Of a stretch of DNA of 64,000 nt, positions 10,041 through 21,119 are shown piece after piece (within the stretch, counting starts at the first letter, position 1; each line of letters opens with the position of its first letter). The position numbers and the translations under genes were made by a program. Below the pieces are notes generated by a model. That model did not search any database and was not told the origin of the DNA. It saw only the letters and a list, made by a program, of their open reading frames with translations. Source of the stretch: Chrysopilus asiliformis. Taxonomy: Eukaryota > Arthropoda > Insecta > Diptera > Rhagionidae. The DNA is taken from contig OZ035960.1 in assembly GCA_964034945.1 (NCBI GenBank), positions 87,218,348 through 87,282,347 of the forward strand. The letters run 5' to 3'.

Positions 10041-12029
10041 TCTTTAACGCTTCTCAAGATATAAAAAAATAAATTTTTTACATATTTTTGCCGAAATAAA
10101 TATTCTAGAAGAAAGTTATGTTACTCACAACTGATATTTTTAATTTGGTATGAAAACTCTGCTGGAGTAAAACCCAACCAAATTCACTTGATCTGTTATT
10201 GAGTCATCTTTATTAAATCCAATATGACTAATTGGATAAATTTATAAATATGCATTATTGAGACAATTTTTATTTCTAAACAAGCCAAAAATCAATTAAA
10301 GTCGATGACTAAATCGATTCTTTGGTTATTATCGAAATGAATTTAATGCTTGCGGGTTACAAATTCAATATAAATCAATTGTTCTGCGGATTGCCGGAAG
10401 GATATGTATTGAAATTATATGCAAATAACCCACAATCTAAACAAGTCATAATTAAATCAAATCTTTTAATGTATCTATTCAATCCAAATACAAGAAAGAG
10501 TTTCTTTATTAACAAGAATTGTGCGTCATTCAAACAGAATCAACCAAAATATGTTTTTTTGTATAAGTCAAATTGAGAAGTTACCCCAAATTATTACTCA
10601 ACTAGGAAGCTATAATGATTTATCATACAAAAACCTCAACGGGAAACCAACCCTTTTTCGATTTGTGAATAACGTCAAAATCACTTTAACTGAAAAGAGT
10701 GTCTGCTGCGTCCATCTCCCAAATCAATACAATAAGTATCTATTATACATATTAGATGAATTCAAACACCAGCAGCATTGCATCACTAGGAAGTAGTGAT
10801 ACGATCGTTCAACCGACATTTGATCATCAATGGATCGCCCCGCATTCATTTTTTAATATATTTAAAATGAAAATTGATTAATATGAACCGTCTCCTTTTC
10901 GTATATCTTTGAATTTTAATGCATCAATCCTTTTCTATCTAATAGATTTCGTTGCTTGGTCCAATTCATGTAAATTTCTTTTGAATGCCTTTGGTCGGCA
11001 GGATTCATTTATAAATATAGTCATTAATTTTATGTGTCTTCTTGATATCATTACAACTATTTTTCGAAAAATCAGATCAATATTCGAATGGCCACCCATG
11101 CGTCTAGTTTTCTTATATTTTCATTTGTTGAAAACGACAAAATTATCTTCGTCTTCGTTCCTTTCAGTTAAAAGAAAAAAAAACTACGGGATTAAAATGT
11201 GGATCCTTACTTACATTAGTTAAGTCTAAAAGATAAATCCAAATATGAACGGAATTATTTGACTGCTCGTCAGGTCTCATATTTCGACGTTTTCTTTGTA
11301 AACAAGACAATCTTTGTTTACAATGGCCCATCGATCGTGACAACCAGCTTCAAAATAAGTCAGTCAGTCATTCAGTCAGTGTGTTATAAGAGCATATCAT
11401 ACATACTTATTATACGTAGATATAACAGATTTGTTTGTTTATTCTGGATAAATGTTTTTGTGACACATGTATATCAAATCCACGACAGGGTCATACCATT
11501 CTCATCTGTCGAGATGAGTTTTACTTACGACAAAAAGGTTACAGCCCATAAATCTCCCAGGACCGATTTTTTTATTTACCTTAATATTTGAATAGAAGGA
11601 ATCGATCCTACGCAAATGGTATTTATTTGTTGAACAAGTGATGGGTTAGTTTTTTATTATCGCAATCATATTTTTATTGATTATCCTGGGTCGTTTAAAT
11701 TTTAATGTTTACCTAAAATTGTAATAAAATTAAGTGAAACGCAGTAAGATATGATTTTATTGATCCTGATGGAAATTAATGAGTCTTGCGTGTGGCCATA
11801 TTTTACTCTAAAATTATAATTTTCATATTAATTGATTATGGATCTAAAAAAGTTTTAACCCCACAAACTAAAAACTTAAAATGTCCTGCACAATTAACAA
11901 TACATATCGACGCCTGCGTGCGTCCGGGAAGCTCATTTTTTATATATATAGATAAAGGGTCTTTCAATAAAGACGATCGATTTTTAAATGTAAAAATTTT
12001 TTTTTGGTTGAAGGAATACTTTATGGCAT
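10041..12029. other. No gene recognised
   Basis: Several open frames of 84-112 codons (for example 10322-10576, 10909-11223 and 11259-11591, plus strand) lie here. They have strongly AT-driven composition and no domain, splice context or codon bias that I can defend. A run of CAGTCAGTCATTCAGTCAGT occurs near 11360. Confidence 0.35.
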
Positions 12030-12700
12030 TAAGCATGGAATATAAAGTCGTTCAAATGTCCGCCGCGGTTTTGCTTGGTGGCACTTATTCGGGATGTCCA
12101 ATTTGCGATAACTTTGTCGCATAAATCTGACTGAATTTGGTTGATGTCGTTCGTTATGTTGGCTTTGAAGGCATCAATTGTGTGCTATTTATTCGCATAG
12201 ACCTGCGATTCAAGATAGCCCCAAAGGAAGAAGTCTAAAGGCGTTAAATCGCACGATCTCGGTGGCCAGTTGACGTCGCCGCCGCGCGAGATAACCATGT
12301 CCTCAAATCGCTCGTGCCGAATGTCCATCGTGGCATGCGCTGTGTGGCATGTAGCACCGTCCTGTTAGAACCACTTGTTGTCGGTATCCATATCATCCAG
12401 TTTAGGCCACAAGAAGTTAGTTATCATCGTTCTGTAGCGCTCGCCGTTGACGATTATGGCAATGCCAGTTTCATTTTGGAAGAAGTACGGACCAATGAAT
12501 CCGCCAGATCAAAATCCGCACCAAAGAACGACTTTCTCGGCATGCATTTGGTGCTAGTGTATCTCGTATGGATTGGTATCGCCCCAAATCCCACAATTTT
12601 GCTTGTTCACATATCCATTCATCAAAAAATGAGCCTCGTCACTAAAGATGATTTTTTTGGCGGGTGTTGGCTGATTATTTATCGAACCGGTTGACTTGAA
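12030..12700 (-). pseudogene. Tc1/mariner (IS630-type) transposase, broken
   Basis: On the minus strand the catalytic half of a transposase is readable: IFSDEAHFLMNGYVNKQNCG (first Asp), then NGERYRTMIT..LWPKL, QDGATCHTAHATMDI (second Asp), and ISRGGDVNWPPRSCDLTPLD plus FFLWGYLESQVYANK (third acidic position). At least three in-frame stops interrupt it (before HQMHAEKVV, before SGGFIGP, and before QDGATC). The N-terminal helix-turn-helix region is missing. A second relative is at 14178-14810. The DNA-cutting and joining role is known from the family; this copy is dead. Confidence 0.8.
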
Positions 12701-12764
12701 TTTGGCTCACAAAGTAAAAATAGTCCAAATAGAGTAAACATTTACGCTATCAGTATAAATCATA

Positions 12765-12864
12765 TTATACTAATATATAAAAATGAGTTGGTGTCTGTCT
12801 GTCTGTTCCTCTTTCACGCATAAACGGCTGAACCGATTGACTTGAAATTTGGCATGAGTGTCTA
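12765..12864 (+). repeat. Dispersed insect repeat head (Helitron/Penelope-like context)
   Basis: ACTAATATATAAAAATGAGT, GTGTCTGTCTGTCTGT and GGCTGAACCGATTGACTTGA match a phrase commonly seen in insect dispersed repeats. It continues after the nested MITE (14105-14165). Class is uncertain. Confidence 0.4.
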
Positions 12865-14102
12865 CACGGTAAAAACTGGAGTCTAATTTTAAGACTTTTT
12901 TTCCTACATATAGGTCAACACCTTTTTGAGCCTAAAAATCAAACTTTAAAAGTTTGAAATTATTTTCCTTTTAAATAGTATTATCCGGTCTAAATTTAAG
13001 GTATTAAAATTTAAATTTTAGTCTAAAAAATCTAAAAATTAGTTCCAAATTTCTAAAAATTCTCAAATTAAAACCTTACGGTTTAAGTTTAAGATGCATG
13101 AGTCTTAAATTTAGACTGGAATGGTTAAAAAATAGTCATAAACTTCTAAAATTCGTGAATTATCCGGGTAAATAAGACTATCCGGTCTAAATTTAAGACT
13201 TAAAAGTTTTAATTTCAAACTGAAATTACTAAAAAGTAGTTACAATTTTCTAAAACTGACTCAAATTTAGACTTCGAAGTTTAAATTCCAAACCTTTTTT
13301 TTATGTTTATGCCAGGAGCTTAGGCAAATTGCCTCTAATGCCGAAGTGTTTAGGTTTAGGTCCATGAGCAGAAAAACTTCCAAATTCAAATTCAAGCCGA
13401 ATTATTTTTGCCCTGAGTGGGATTTTAACCACTGCTCTTTGGATCACAAAGGCAAGCACTTAGCTAACTGAGCCATCCACGCCCGCGAATTAAATTCTTA
13501 ATTTTAGATTAATATGTATAGAAAATATACTCAGACTTCTAAAATAAACCAATTCCAGACTTTACTTTCTAAATTTTAGAATAATGAGTTTTAATTATAG
13601 GCTGAAACGATTAAAAAGTAGTCACAATTTTCTAAAACTGAATAAATTGTAGACTTTGAAGTTTTGTTTTTAGACCGAAAAGTCGAATTCGAGCCTCGCG
13701 ACTTTTCTAAAAATTGACCGACCGACTGATGAATTTGAAAAAGAAAAATAAACTGAAAAGACTAAATATTAGACAAAAAGTTTAATTCAATTTTATCCGA
13801 ATTGAAGTAAAACTTACAAGGTTTAGTTCTCAAACTTATAGGTCTAATATTTCGATTAAAAGTTTAGAAATAAGGCGGAGAGGTCTAAAACAAATTCTTA
13901 AGAAAGAAAAAGTTTACTTTTTAAACTATAGTCTTAAAAATAAACCAAAACTCACTAAATATTAAACTTTTCGACTAAAATATACTCTAAACTTTCAAAA
14001 AGTTTTAAAAATAGAGAAAATAGTTTAAAATTCCACTAAACTTTCAAAAGTTTAAAAAATAGAAGGAAAAAGTCTTAAAATTAGACTCCAGTTTTTACCG
14101 TG
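12865..14102. mobile_element. CACGG/TA DNA element with reiterated internal motif
   Basis: The left end CACGGTAAAAACTGGAGTCT and the right end AGACTCCAGTTTTTACCGTG are exact inverses, and the match extends through AATTTTAAGACTTTTT for about 37 bases. TA stands outside both ends (12863-12864 and 14103-14104). The interior repeats 'GTCTAAATTTAAGACT'-like words dozens of times in both orientations. No transposase is present. A SINE is inserted at 13295-13486. A related element with the same CACGG end and TA duplication is at 23728-24715. Confidence 0.85.
13295..13486 (-). mobile_element. tRNA-derived SINE with a LINE-type 3' tail
   Basis: On the minus strand the head is GGGCGTGGATGGCTCAGTTA, including a good A box (TGGCTCAGTTAG). 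GTGGTTAAAATCCCACT follows, a B box close to GGTTCRANTCC. Spacing between the boxes is tRNA-like, but the acceptor stem does not pair well, so this is a SINE head rather than a functional tRNA. The tail TTCGGCATTAGAGGCAATTT, GCCTAAGCTCCTGG, ATAAACAT and A8 matches the LINE tail at 8592-8659. It lies entirely within the element at 12865-14102, so it inserted later. Confidence 0.8.
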
Positions 14103-14177
14103 TATGGTAAATATACGCAGTTTACGCGGTTTCACGATGTTTTTATGCGATTCCATGAGTCCCCTTATTATATACAG

Positions 14178-14810
14178 GGTGTTCCAATGGCTTAGACCGA
14201 TGTTAACAGAAAATAAGACAATGTTTTTTGTTAAAATTTGTTGATTTCTTTATTGAATCATGTTACTTGGCACATGGTAATTATGTAATAAAGATAATAT
14301 CGCTTAAATGTTCGCCAAGGCTTCGGTGACACACCTCCACTCGATGGTCAACATTTTTGATGTAATCTCTGCATAATAGCTCCTCGATCCCACGAATATG
14401 GCTTATTATCTCATCCTTCAGCTGTTGAATTGTTGTTGGCTTGTAGGCATAGACGTTACTCTTGAGATAACCCAAAGGGAGAAGTCCAAAAGCGAAAAAT
14501 CGCACGACCTTGGTGGCGAATTGACTTGGCTGTTTCGAGAGATAAAGCGACCTGGCAACTTCTCATTCAATAAAGCCTTGGCTGTGTGGCATGTGGCACC
14601 GTCTTGTCGAAACCACAAATCATCGACATCCATATAGCATCCAATTCGGCCATAAAAAGTTGATAATCCTGGCACTCAGCGGTATCATGACACGCACGGC
14701 TGTTTGAACTCCCATTTTCGTAATAGGCTTCAATAAATTTAACCATTATTCGATTGTTAATCTTTCCATTGCTGAAATTGCCAAAGACTGAACTTATCAA
14801 ACCTGAAAAC
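14178..14810 (-). pseudogene. Tc1/mariner (IS630-type) transposase relic, second copy
   Basis: On the minus strand, separate frames show YYENGSSNSRACHDTAECQD, then MAELDAIWMSM..., then QDGATCHTAKALLNEKLPGR and ISRNSQVNSPPRSCDFSLLD FSLWVISR. These are the same blocks as in the copy at 12030-12700 (QDGATCHTA, NWPPRSCDLTPLDFFLW), with frameshifts between them. An ACAGGGTGTTCC sequence at 14174-14185 may be its 3' terminus. Non-functional. Confidence 0.75.
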
Positions 14811-15942
14811 AGATGTCAAAAATCATTAGACGTTTAACGCAAATGAAATACCCGATAGATTGATAGCAAAAACAAACATAACATATGTTGCTGATGTTCA
14901 AAATTTCATTTTACAAGTCTGAAAAGGCAATGACTTTCTAATAACTTCTAGCAATAATTAATTGAAGCGTGTGTGTTGTTCAATTAACAAACTATAGGCA
15001 AATAAGGTTTCAAGAAAGTGGCATTAATCTGACATATTTCAACAGAATTCTATAACACACGCATTTATCTATTGTCGCAGTTGAAAAATAACGTAAAGAT
15101 TCTAAAAAGATTTTAAAGGCTAACACACTTTACTCGAATATCAAAATTAATAGTAGATAGAACAAAATTTTGCATTTCAAAGGAGTGAACAATCACTTAA
15201 GTATGTGATGAAGGGAGAAAATTATCAACAATTATTGGGTTTTTTTTAAATCGTTATAATTTTAACGAATGTCAAAATATAAATATGAATTCGGTTAACA
15301 TGCTAATTTTTATGTTTAGTAATATTTATAGTAAGTGGAGCTAAAAAAGATTTACTTCGGCTCAACACATTCGAACTTAATTTAAATACAGACCAACCAA
15401 TTATCTTTGTTTCGATAGTTGTATTCCAATTGGAAAAGTCTCGCATAAGCAAATCGCGTCTCGATTTAAACCCTATGATTATCAAATTACATACCTAACT
15501 TATGAGAAAAATAATAAAAAATGCTAAAGGGCTATTTTACTTTTTGAAAGGGCGGACATTGAACATAAATCTTTCAATTATTACAGTAATAAACTGATTT
15601 ATAGACCACAAAACCGCATCCTCTGAATTATCATAGCTAACGACGTGGCGAACGCCCAAACATTTTTATAAAAATTGTGAATTATATAATTTCTGATGTA
15701 TTTCTGCATTCGTAACCACAAATTAGAAACGCGTGCAAATAGAGATTTAAGGCCTAGATTTATAAATACACTGATTTGCCAGAGATATTCGAGAATGTTT
15801 TGAATTTTCAATCACTTTTTTATAGTTTGTTTTTATAGATTGTTCGCCCAATGAATTTTACTGGATGACGTATTATATTTGTTATAATTTACTACTTTGC
15901 AGTATCCAAACTGTAGATTTTTTTTGACAAAAACGATTTTAA
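14811..15942. other. No gene seen
   Basis: AT-rich DNA with no recognised repeat or coding block. The frames at 15303-15485 and 15599-15811 have no domain. Confidence 0.4.
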
Positions 15943-16400
15943 AACATAACAAAAGCTACAATTGCCAGTGTCCAATCGTCAAATACTCTATATGATATCA
16001 GACAAAATGTTTATTTAAAAAAATCCATTTGCATAGGAGAGCGGGAAAGAAGTGGTCCGATTGGATTTTGATGTATGGAAGGGTTGTGTAAAATCATATT
16101 CTAAACAGATTTTGCCTCCATAAATTTTTCAATACGACTCATCGTTTTCGGAAAAATAAACAAAGTATTCAATTTGTATGAGGGAGGGAAGAACGAGTGG
16201 TCCAACTGGATTTTGATGTATAGATAAGTTATCTAAAATCATATTCTAAACACATTTCATCTGTATAAATTTTTCGATATGATGCACAGTTTTCGAGAAA
16301 ACAGAAAAGGTCTTTCATTTGTGATGGAGAGGGGGCAGCAGTGGTCCGATTAAATTCTGATGCGAAAATCAAAATCTTTTGTCATCCCTAACACCATGGT
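15943..16400 (+). repeat. Family C dispersed repeat, copy 2
   Basis: Starts AAAACATAACAAAAGCTACA and contains TCGTCAAATACTCTATATGA as at 3356. Two degenerate tandem units with 'GATTTTGATGTATGGA', 'ATCATATTCTAAACA' and 'TTTTTCAATACGACTCATCG' follow. It shares its first 20 bases with family A. Confidence 0.65.
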
Positions 16401-16509
16401 GTAGTTCATTTTTGTGTTCGTTACAAACAATATACTAAATCTAATATACTCCTATATGATATATCATTTAGAGTATAAAAATTAGGGATGTGCAAATATC
16501 CGGTATCCG

Positions 16510-16830
16510 GCCTATCCGTCCGCCTTTTTTATGTCTTTCTATCTGTCAGTATGTGTACAAGATTTTTCAACAACTACTAGACCTAGAGCCATGAAATTAT
16601 ACAGGGATGGGTCCTAACAACTTTTGGTGGAAATCCATTGACCGGAAGTAACCAAAATTTGAAAAATCCTAATTTCGTTTTTCGCGATTTATTCCGAAAC
16701 TACACGTTTTTCAGTAGCCAAGAGACAAAAAAATTTCCAAGTCTTTTACTAGAACTGCGTATCTCAACCCGTTATCGAGATATACCGTTATATCAAAAAA
16801 TCAATTTCGAAAAAAAAACAGTTAAAATAA
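16510..16830 (+). repeat. Family B, 5' half
   Basis: GTCTTTCTATCTGTCAGT, TGTGTACAAGATTTTTCAAC, CTAGAGCCATGAAATTATAC, AACTTTTGGTGGAAATCC and CCGTTATCGAGATATACCG match the complete B copy at 52936-53260 in the same order. Its 3' half may be the piece at 17860-18275, separated by unrelated sequence. Confidence 0.6.
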
Positions 16831-17320
16831 AGAATTGTAGATATTTTAAATTCTCTAAATTTTTGCCTTCCGTAAAAAAGAAACTTTCCGATTGAGTGTC
16901 GCTGCAAGTTTTCCGCCGGTGGTGCTGTTCCCTCATAAATTCTACATCGTTCGAAATTTGGAGTTGAAATTTATCTTTGTCGTGTTGTGTTCAGTACAAC
17001 ACCAGGACTGGTCTTTTACATCATACCATAGATTAGAGACTTACTATAGATAAGACACAAACGTGGTTTTCCGTTTGCCGCCTGTAGAAAGAAGTAGTCG
17101 ACAGCATCATTTCTCTCTTTTTGTCATTTAGCTCAAATGGACTTGTTGAAAAAAATCATTTTGTAATACTCGCACAGAACAAACCAAAATATTGGACCAA
17201 CACATACACAAGGGCCGACAGCGGCGTTTCACAATTTCTTCAACTGCCAATGGCGATAGGATTTTTTTAGCAAAAAAAAAACACTTTTATTTCACTTGTT
17301 ACGTTGCTTAAACAGAAAAA

Positions 17321-17440
17321 ATGCCTGGCAAGGAACATTTTAAATGTCTTGTTGCGGAATGTTCTGCCGACAATACGAAATATCCCGAGAGTTGTGCATT
17401 TCCCACACAAAAGCAATTAGTGTCATTACAAAGCAAATGA
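17321..17440 (+). CDS. Possible THAP-domain N-terminus (fragment)
   Basis: The ATG at 17321 starts a 39-codon frame MPGKEHFKCLVAECSADNTK followed by YPESCAFPTQKQL, ending TGA at 17438. A start near the N-terminus, C-x4-C at residues 9 and 14, and an F-P pair resemble the first part of a THAP zinc finger (C2CH), a domain found in P-element-type transposases and in some host DNA-binding proteins. The rest of a THAP domain (the second Cys and His, AVPTIF-type segment) is not readable downstream, so this is a relic or a first exon with a donor at the GTGTCA near 17419. Low certainty. Confidence 0.3.
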   Translation: MPGKEHFKCLVAECSADNTKYPESCAFPTQKQLVSLQSK

Positions 17441-17859
17441 AACAGACGATAAAGTACTCTTCTTCAGAAAAAAATTTCTTACGCGTTTCCTAACTATATA
17501 TCTCTAAACTATGATCATACCCCCTGTGAACCTATCTCCTGAAACCCCCTCCCCTGCTAGATTCTACATCGTTAGAGATATCTAGTTTAATCTTTTTCTG
17601 TTGTGAGTACTCATACTGTACTGATTCTCATGAGCAATTATTTCCGCTCATGAGTAGTTTCTTCTCCTCGCGGGCAGTAAAAAAAATGTTTAGTCAAAAA
17701 TTCTTTCTCGCAAGTATGAACATTGGAAAATTCCGTAATTCCGTAAAATTCAGTAAGCATGAATATTTGGTAATTTTTTATTGTCTCATACAAACTATTA
17801 TTGCGCCGACTTTATATTTAAAATGTCATTGCAATATTTAGTTTGGGAAAAATATGTAA

Positions 17860-18274
17860 AAAATATTTTTTTTAGATATCTCGAGAACCGTTAAAAATAT
17901 GTTAAAACCGTTGAAGCAAAAAATGCGGGAAATTTTATTATCTTCGAATTTGCTTATGCATTATACTTCCAGGGAAATTTTCAAAAAAAAAATGTCTGGA
18001 AGATACCCGTTATAGCTAACGTTACTTTAAAAGTTAATAGAAAACTACGATTTTTGGAAAGATTTTTTAAAAAAAAAAATCAAGTCGCTAGCTCAAGGAG
18101 CTCCTGATTTATTTAAGATACGTAAAACGGAGAGACCGACAGACAGATGCACGGACATCCTCATAATTTTACCTGAAACATATTTCGTACTGGCCAGAAA
18201 GTTTCTATCATCCCCTGCTTTCGAGTAGGTCTCCGTCAGGAATAGAATACTTTCCCTGTATATCAGAAGAAAGT
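17860..18274 (+). repeat. Family B, 3' half
   Basis: 'AGATATCTCGAGAACCGTTA' matches sequence preceding the B copy at 52490. 'AGTCGCTAGCTCAAGGAGCT', 'TTTAAGATACGTAAAACGGA', 'GACCGACAGACAGATG' and 'CATCCTCATAATTTTACCTG' match its 3' part. It ends AGAAGAAAGTAAAAA, the inverse of the B terminus TTTTTACTTTC. Confidence 0.6.
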
Positions 18275-19367
18275 AAAAAGTAAATGTATGAGAATTTCAA
18301 TCCATAATTTCAAGAATGAAATCTCAATGAGCGATAAACTGGAAAATTTTTCTTATACGACTTTTTTGTTTAAAAAAAAGTTATAAATGAAACAATTTTT
18401 ACTTAAGTTCTGGTTTTCAAATCATAAACACAAGACCATAAGTAGTTTCATGCATCTTTACACGTACGGTTACCAACTTAAATGTTGTATGCTATACAAT
18501 ATTACAACCACCTTTAAAATGTTTAAAATAAACAATTCCTCAATTAAATATACATTGTTCGTTATAAGGTGATTTTCAATTTCAATTGATTCCAAATTAA
18601 CTAGATTATGATTTATTTCATATTACTAATATCAACCCATAATACTCGGTAAACGCGTGCGCGTCCGGTTTTTAACAACTTTGCGAAGGAACTTCTTATT
18701 ACGAGCCGCCTTGAAAGAAACTAAAAAAAATCCATGATTTATTGGACAGTTAGCAAAGACTGTGCTGTAAGCGTAAAATATTTTAACATCATCACACACG
18801 ATTACGTACGAAGATGCGATAATCTTTGAAAGGATATGACTCAATCAATGTCTGCCTGTTTTTCTTTATACTCCTTTATAATCTTTATTTTCTTTTTGGG
18901 TAAAAAATATAAGATTGGTTATAAATAACTTTAACATAAACGTGGTAGAATAAAAGCCGGTGCCCCCTCATTAGATGAGACCACGGTGTAAAAATCTCTG
19001 TAATTTTCGCCATCAGGTTCGGAAATTCGAATCCATATTTCTTAAACGAGTTAATAACAATATATTGAGTCTATTATATCTTACTATAGAGTGTAAGTAT
19101 CCCCACTTAACTTTGAAATTTATGACTTTATTAAATACGAAGTTTACTAGAGTAAAAGGATGAGTTCATTTTTTTAGTAAATTTACGCTATATCTTACCC
19201 TATAGGTTACTCAAGTTTAGAAATTTTTGATATATAAGATATTTGGGCATTGATTAAATACTCTGAATGAGAATTTCAGATCGAATTTCGAAAGAAATTC
19301 CAATTTTAGACAGGTTATCTAATTGATTTTTTTTAAAATCGATTCCGACTGAAAAACAAAAAAAACA
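18275..19367. other. No gene seen
   Basis: AT-rich. The frame at 18632-18844 (minus) and others have no domain. Confidence 0.4.
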
Positions 19368-19377
19368 GCTTAATGGG

Positions 19378-20161
19378 CACTCTAGAAAATTTTATTGTAA
19401 TTTTACCCCTATTATCGTAGGAAACCATTTTCCTACGATAATAGGGGTAAAATTACACCGAGTCGTAATGGCTTAAAAGCTATGCATTTTTACTCATTTT
19501 GTGGCGTACAAAAGCCTCTTTTACGGGGGAACTTTAAGCTAAATAAGAAGTAAAAGTACAATACGGGTGTAATTTTACGACATGGATGTTTAAAATTACC
19601 ACATTTTTGTTGTAATTTTCCTCCTATTTGGTAGCAAAACCGCGTCTTAAAGGTGTAATTTTACGACATTTTTTGTTTAAAATTACACCGAAAATGGTAT
19701 TAGAATTTCTCGGCTTATACGGTCTGCAAAAACAAAAATATTATATTATTTTTGCGGATGTTTTCACATCCAAATTTCCCGGGCATGTCTGCCATGTGGC
19801 AGGCGCCACACAGGATTTTGGTAGAGTAAAACTCGATTCGTGTATTTATACTCCGATTCCACAAACCTTATGCGAATTATAAGGTTAAGGTTAAATTGTC
19901 CGTACAGTAATGTAAAAATACCCTGCGAGCGTGTTTTTACACCAAAATGAGAGTAAAAATACGAATATTGGTCGAAATTTTACGCAAGGTTTAAAATTAC
20001 CCTATTTCTAGTGTAAGATTAACGTTTTTTGGGGTGAGTTTACAACTTAAATGGTGTGCGAGCTAAATTCTGATTTTTTTCGAAATTTTACGACGTTTTT
20101 GCAAATTTACCCCGTTTTTACCCCATTTTTCGGTTTAAATTCAAATTCATTTTCTACAGTG
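19378..20161. mobile_element. Non-autonomous CACTA-like element (derivative of the 39900-46504 transposon)
   Basis: Begins CACTCTAGAAAATTTTATTG and ends AATTCATTTTCTACAGTG, so the inverted termini are CACT-x-TAGAAAAT. GGG stands on both sides (19375-19377 and 20162-20164), a 3-bp target duplication as in CACTA/EnSpm. Both end regions match the autonomous element for some 300 bases each, and the coding centre is deleted. The subterminal regions are full of 'GTAATTTTAC', 'TTTTACGAC' and 'AAATTACAC' words in both orientations, like the transposase-binding repeats of CACTA elements. A short inverted repeat (CCTACGATAATAGGGGTAAA) sits near the left end. Confidence 0.85.
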
Positions 20162-20294
20162 GGGGGCGCGAGCATATCCAAGACAAAATATTTAAAAAAG
20201 TTTATTAATTGACTGAAAGGAAAGTACATACCCACATACCAAACAAAATACATTTCGACATAATATTTAATAATTAACTTATTAACTTACGCTT

Positions 20295-20729
20295 GGAGCA
20301 CAATGAACGCGAAACCAACGCAACTACAACGCTCTGAACTGTCACGCAGTTCAAAATTCTAGCGGCAGAGCACAATGGCAGCTCGTGAAGTAGTACAAGT
20401 GACATAATATAAAGTGGTATAAACTTGGAAAAATTACAAAAATGGATAATTTTGAAGCGATAATTTGCTTTGTTGGTCTTTATCTTTGTTATTTGCACTA
20501 AGGCTATCAATTTTTCCTGGAACGGCATTTTTCCAACCTCACTTTATGAACTGTCAACGCAGAATTCTGCGGCAAAGTTAGAAGTTTGCAAACTTTTGCG
20601 TTGCGGTTACGTTGTAGCTGCGTTCTATACGTTCACTGTGCTCACTTCAAACAATTTGTGGAAAACAAACTTTTAAGTGACAGTTTCTGCGCCAGTTTCG
20701 CGTCGGTTTCGCGTTCATTGTGATTTCAG
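20295..20729. mobile_element. MITE family D, copy 1
   Basis: Ends are GGAGCACAATGAACGCGAAA and, inverted at the right, TTTCGCGTTCATTGTGATTT. The interior shares AAATGGATAATTTTGAAGCG, ATAATTTGCTTTGT and CACTTTATGAACTGTCAACG with copy 2 at 22730-23102. No coding capacity. Confidence 0.75.
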
Positions 20730-21119
20730 GGTTAAAACAACTTCTCGCGAAACCGCAAAAATGACGCAAGAGCAATGAAAAGGCACCGGATTCTTGTTTT
20801 GTCAACGCTGAGGATCGGTGTTGCCAAATGTCAATAAATTACTGTTTTCTTGGTAATTTGTGTTTAAAATCAGGGTAGTAGTGTAGGTTTAGCGCCAAAA
20901 TGCTCACATTACGTTATTATTGTATACATTTTATTGTATGCAGGGGGGGCGCGATGACAATTTTGATTGAAAATTGGGCCGCGAATACTGAAAGGTTGAG
21001 AAACGCTGGCTTAATCCACCTAATGGTGAAATGATACCTTTCTTACATGATTCAATCTCATATGATGAATATAAGAGAAATGTTGAAAATTTTTATACAA
21101 AAAGAGAACTAATTGAAGT

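Larger units (their letters stand above)
19376..21008 (-). mobile_element. Possible hAT-like element carrying nested MITEs
   Basis: The right end GGTTGAGAAACGCTG is the inverse of CAGCGTTTCTCAACC, a terminus common among animal hAT elements. The 8 bases after it are GCTTAATC; the 8 bases before 19376 are GCTTAATG, a one-mismatch 8-bp target duplication. The left TIR is not recognisable, perhaps because the CACTA-like element landed two bases inside it. No transposase remains. Confidence 0.4.

Noticed and set aside
10322..11591. Cluster of 84-110 codon plus-strand frames that could be exons
   Set aside because: Composition follows local AT bias, there are no shared domains, and no consistent splice sites join them.
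12314..12694. 126-codon plus-strand frame
   Set aside because: It is antisense to the broken Tc1/mariner transposase, whose motifs (QDGATCHTA, NWPPRSCDLTPLD) are clear on the minus strand.
13410..13486. Functional tRNA gene
   Set aside because: A and B boxes are good, but the acceptor stem does not pair and a LINE-like tail with poly-A follows, so it is a SINE head.
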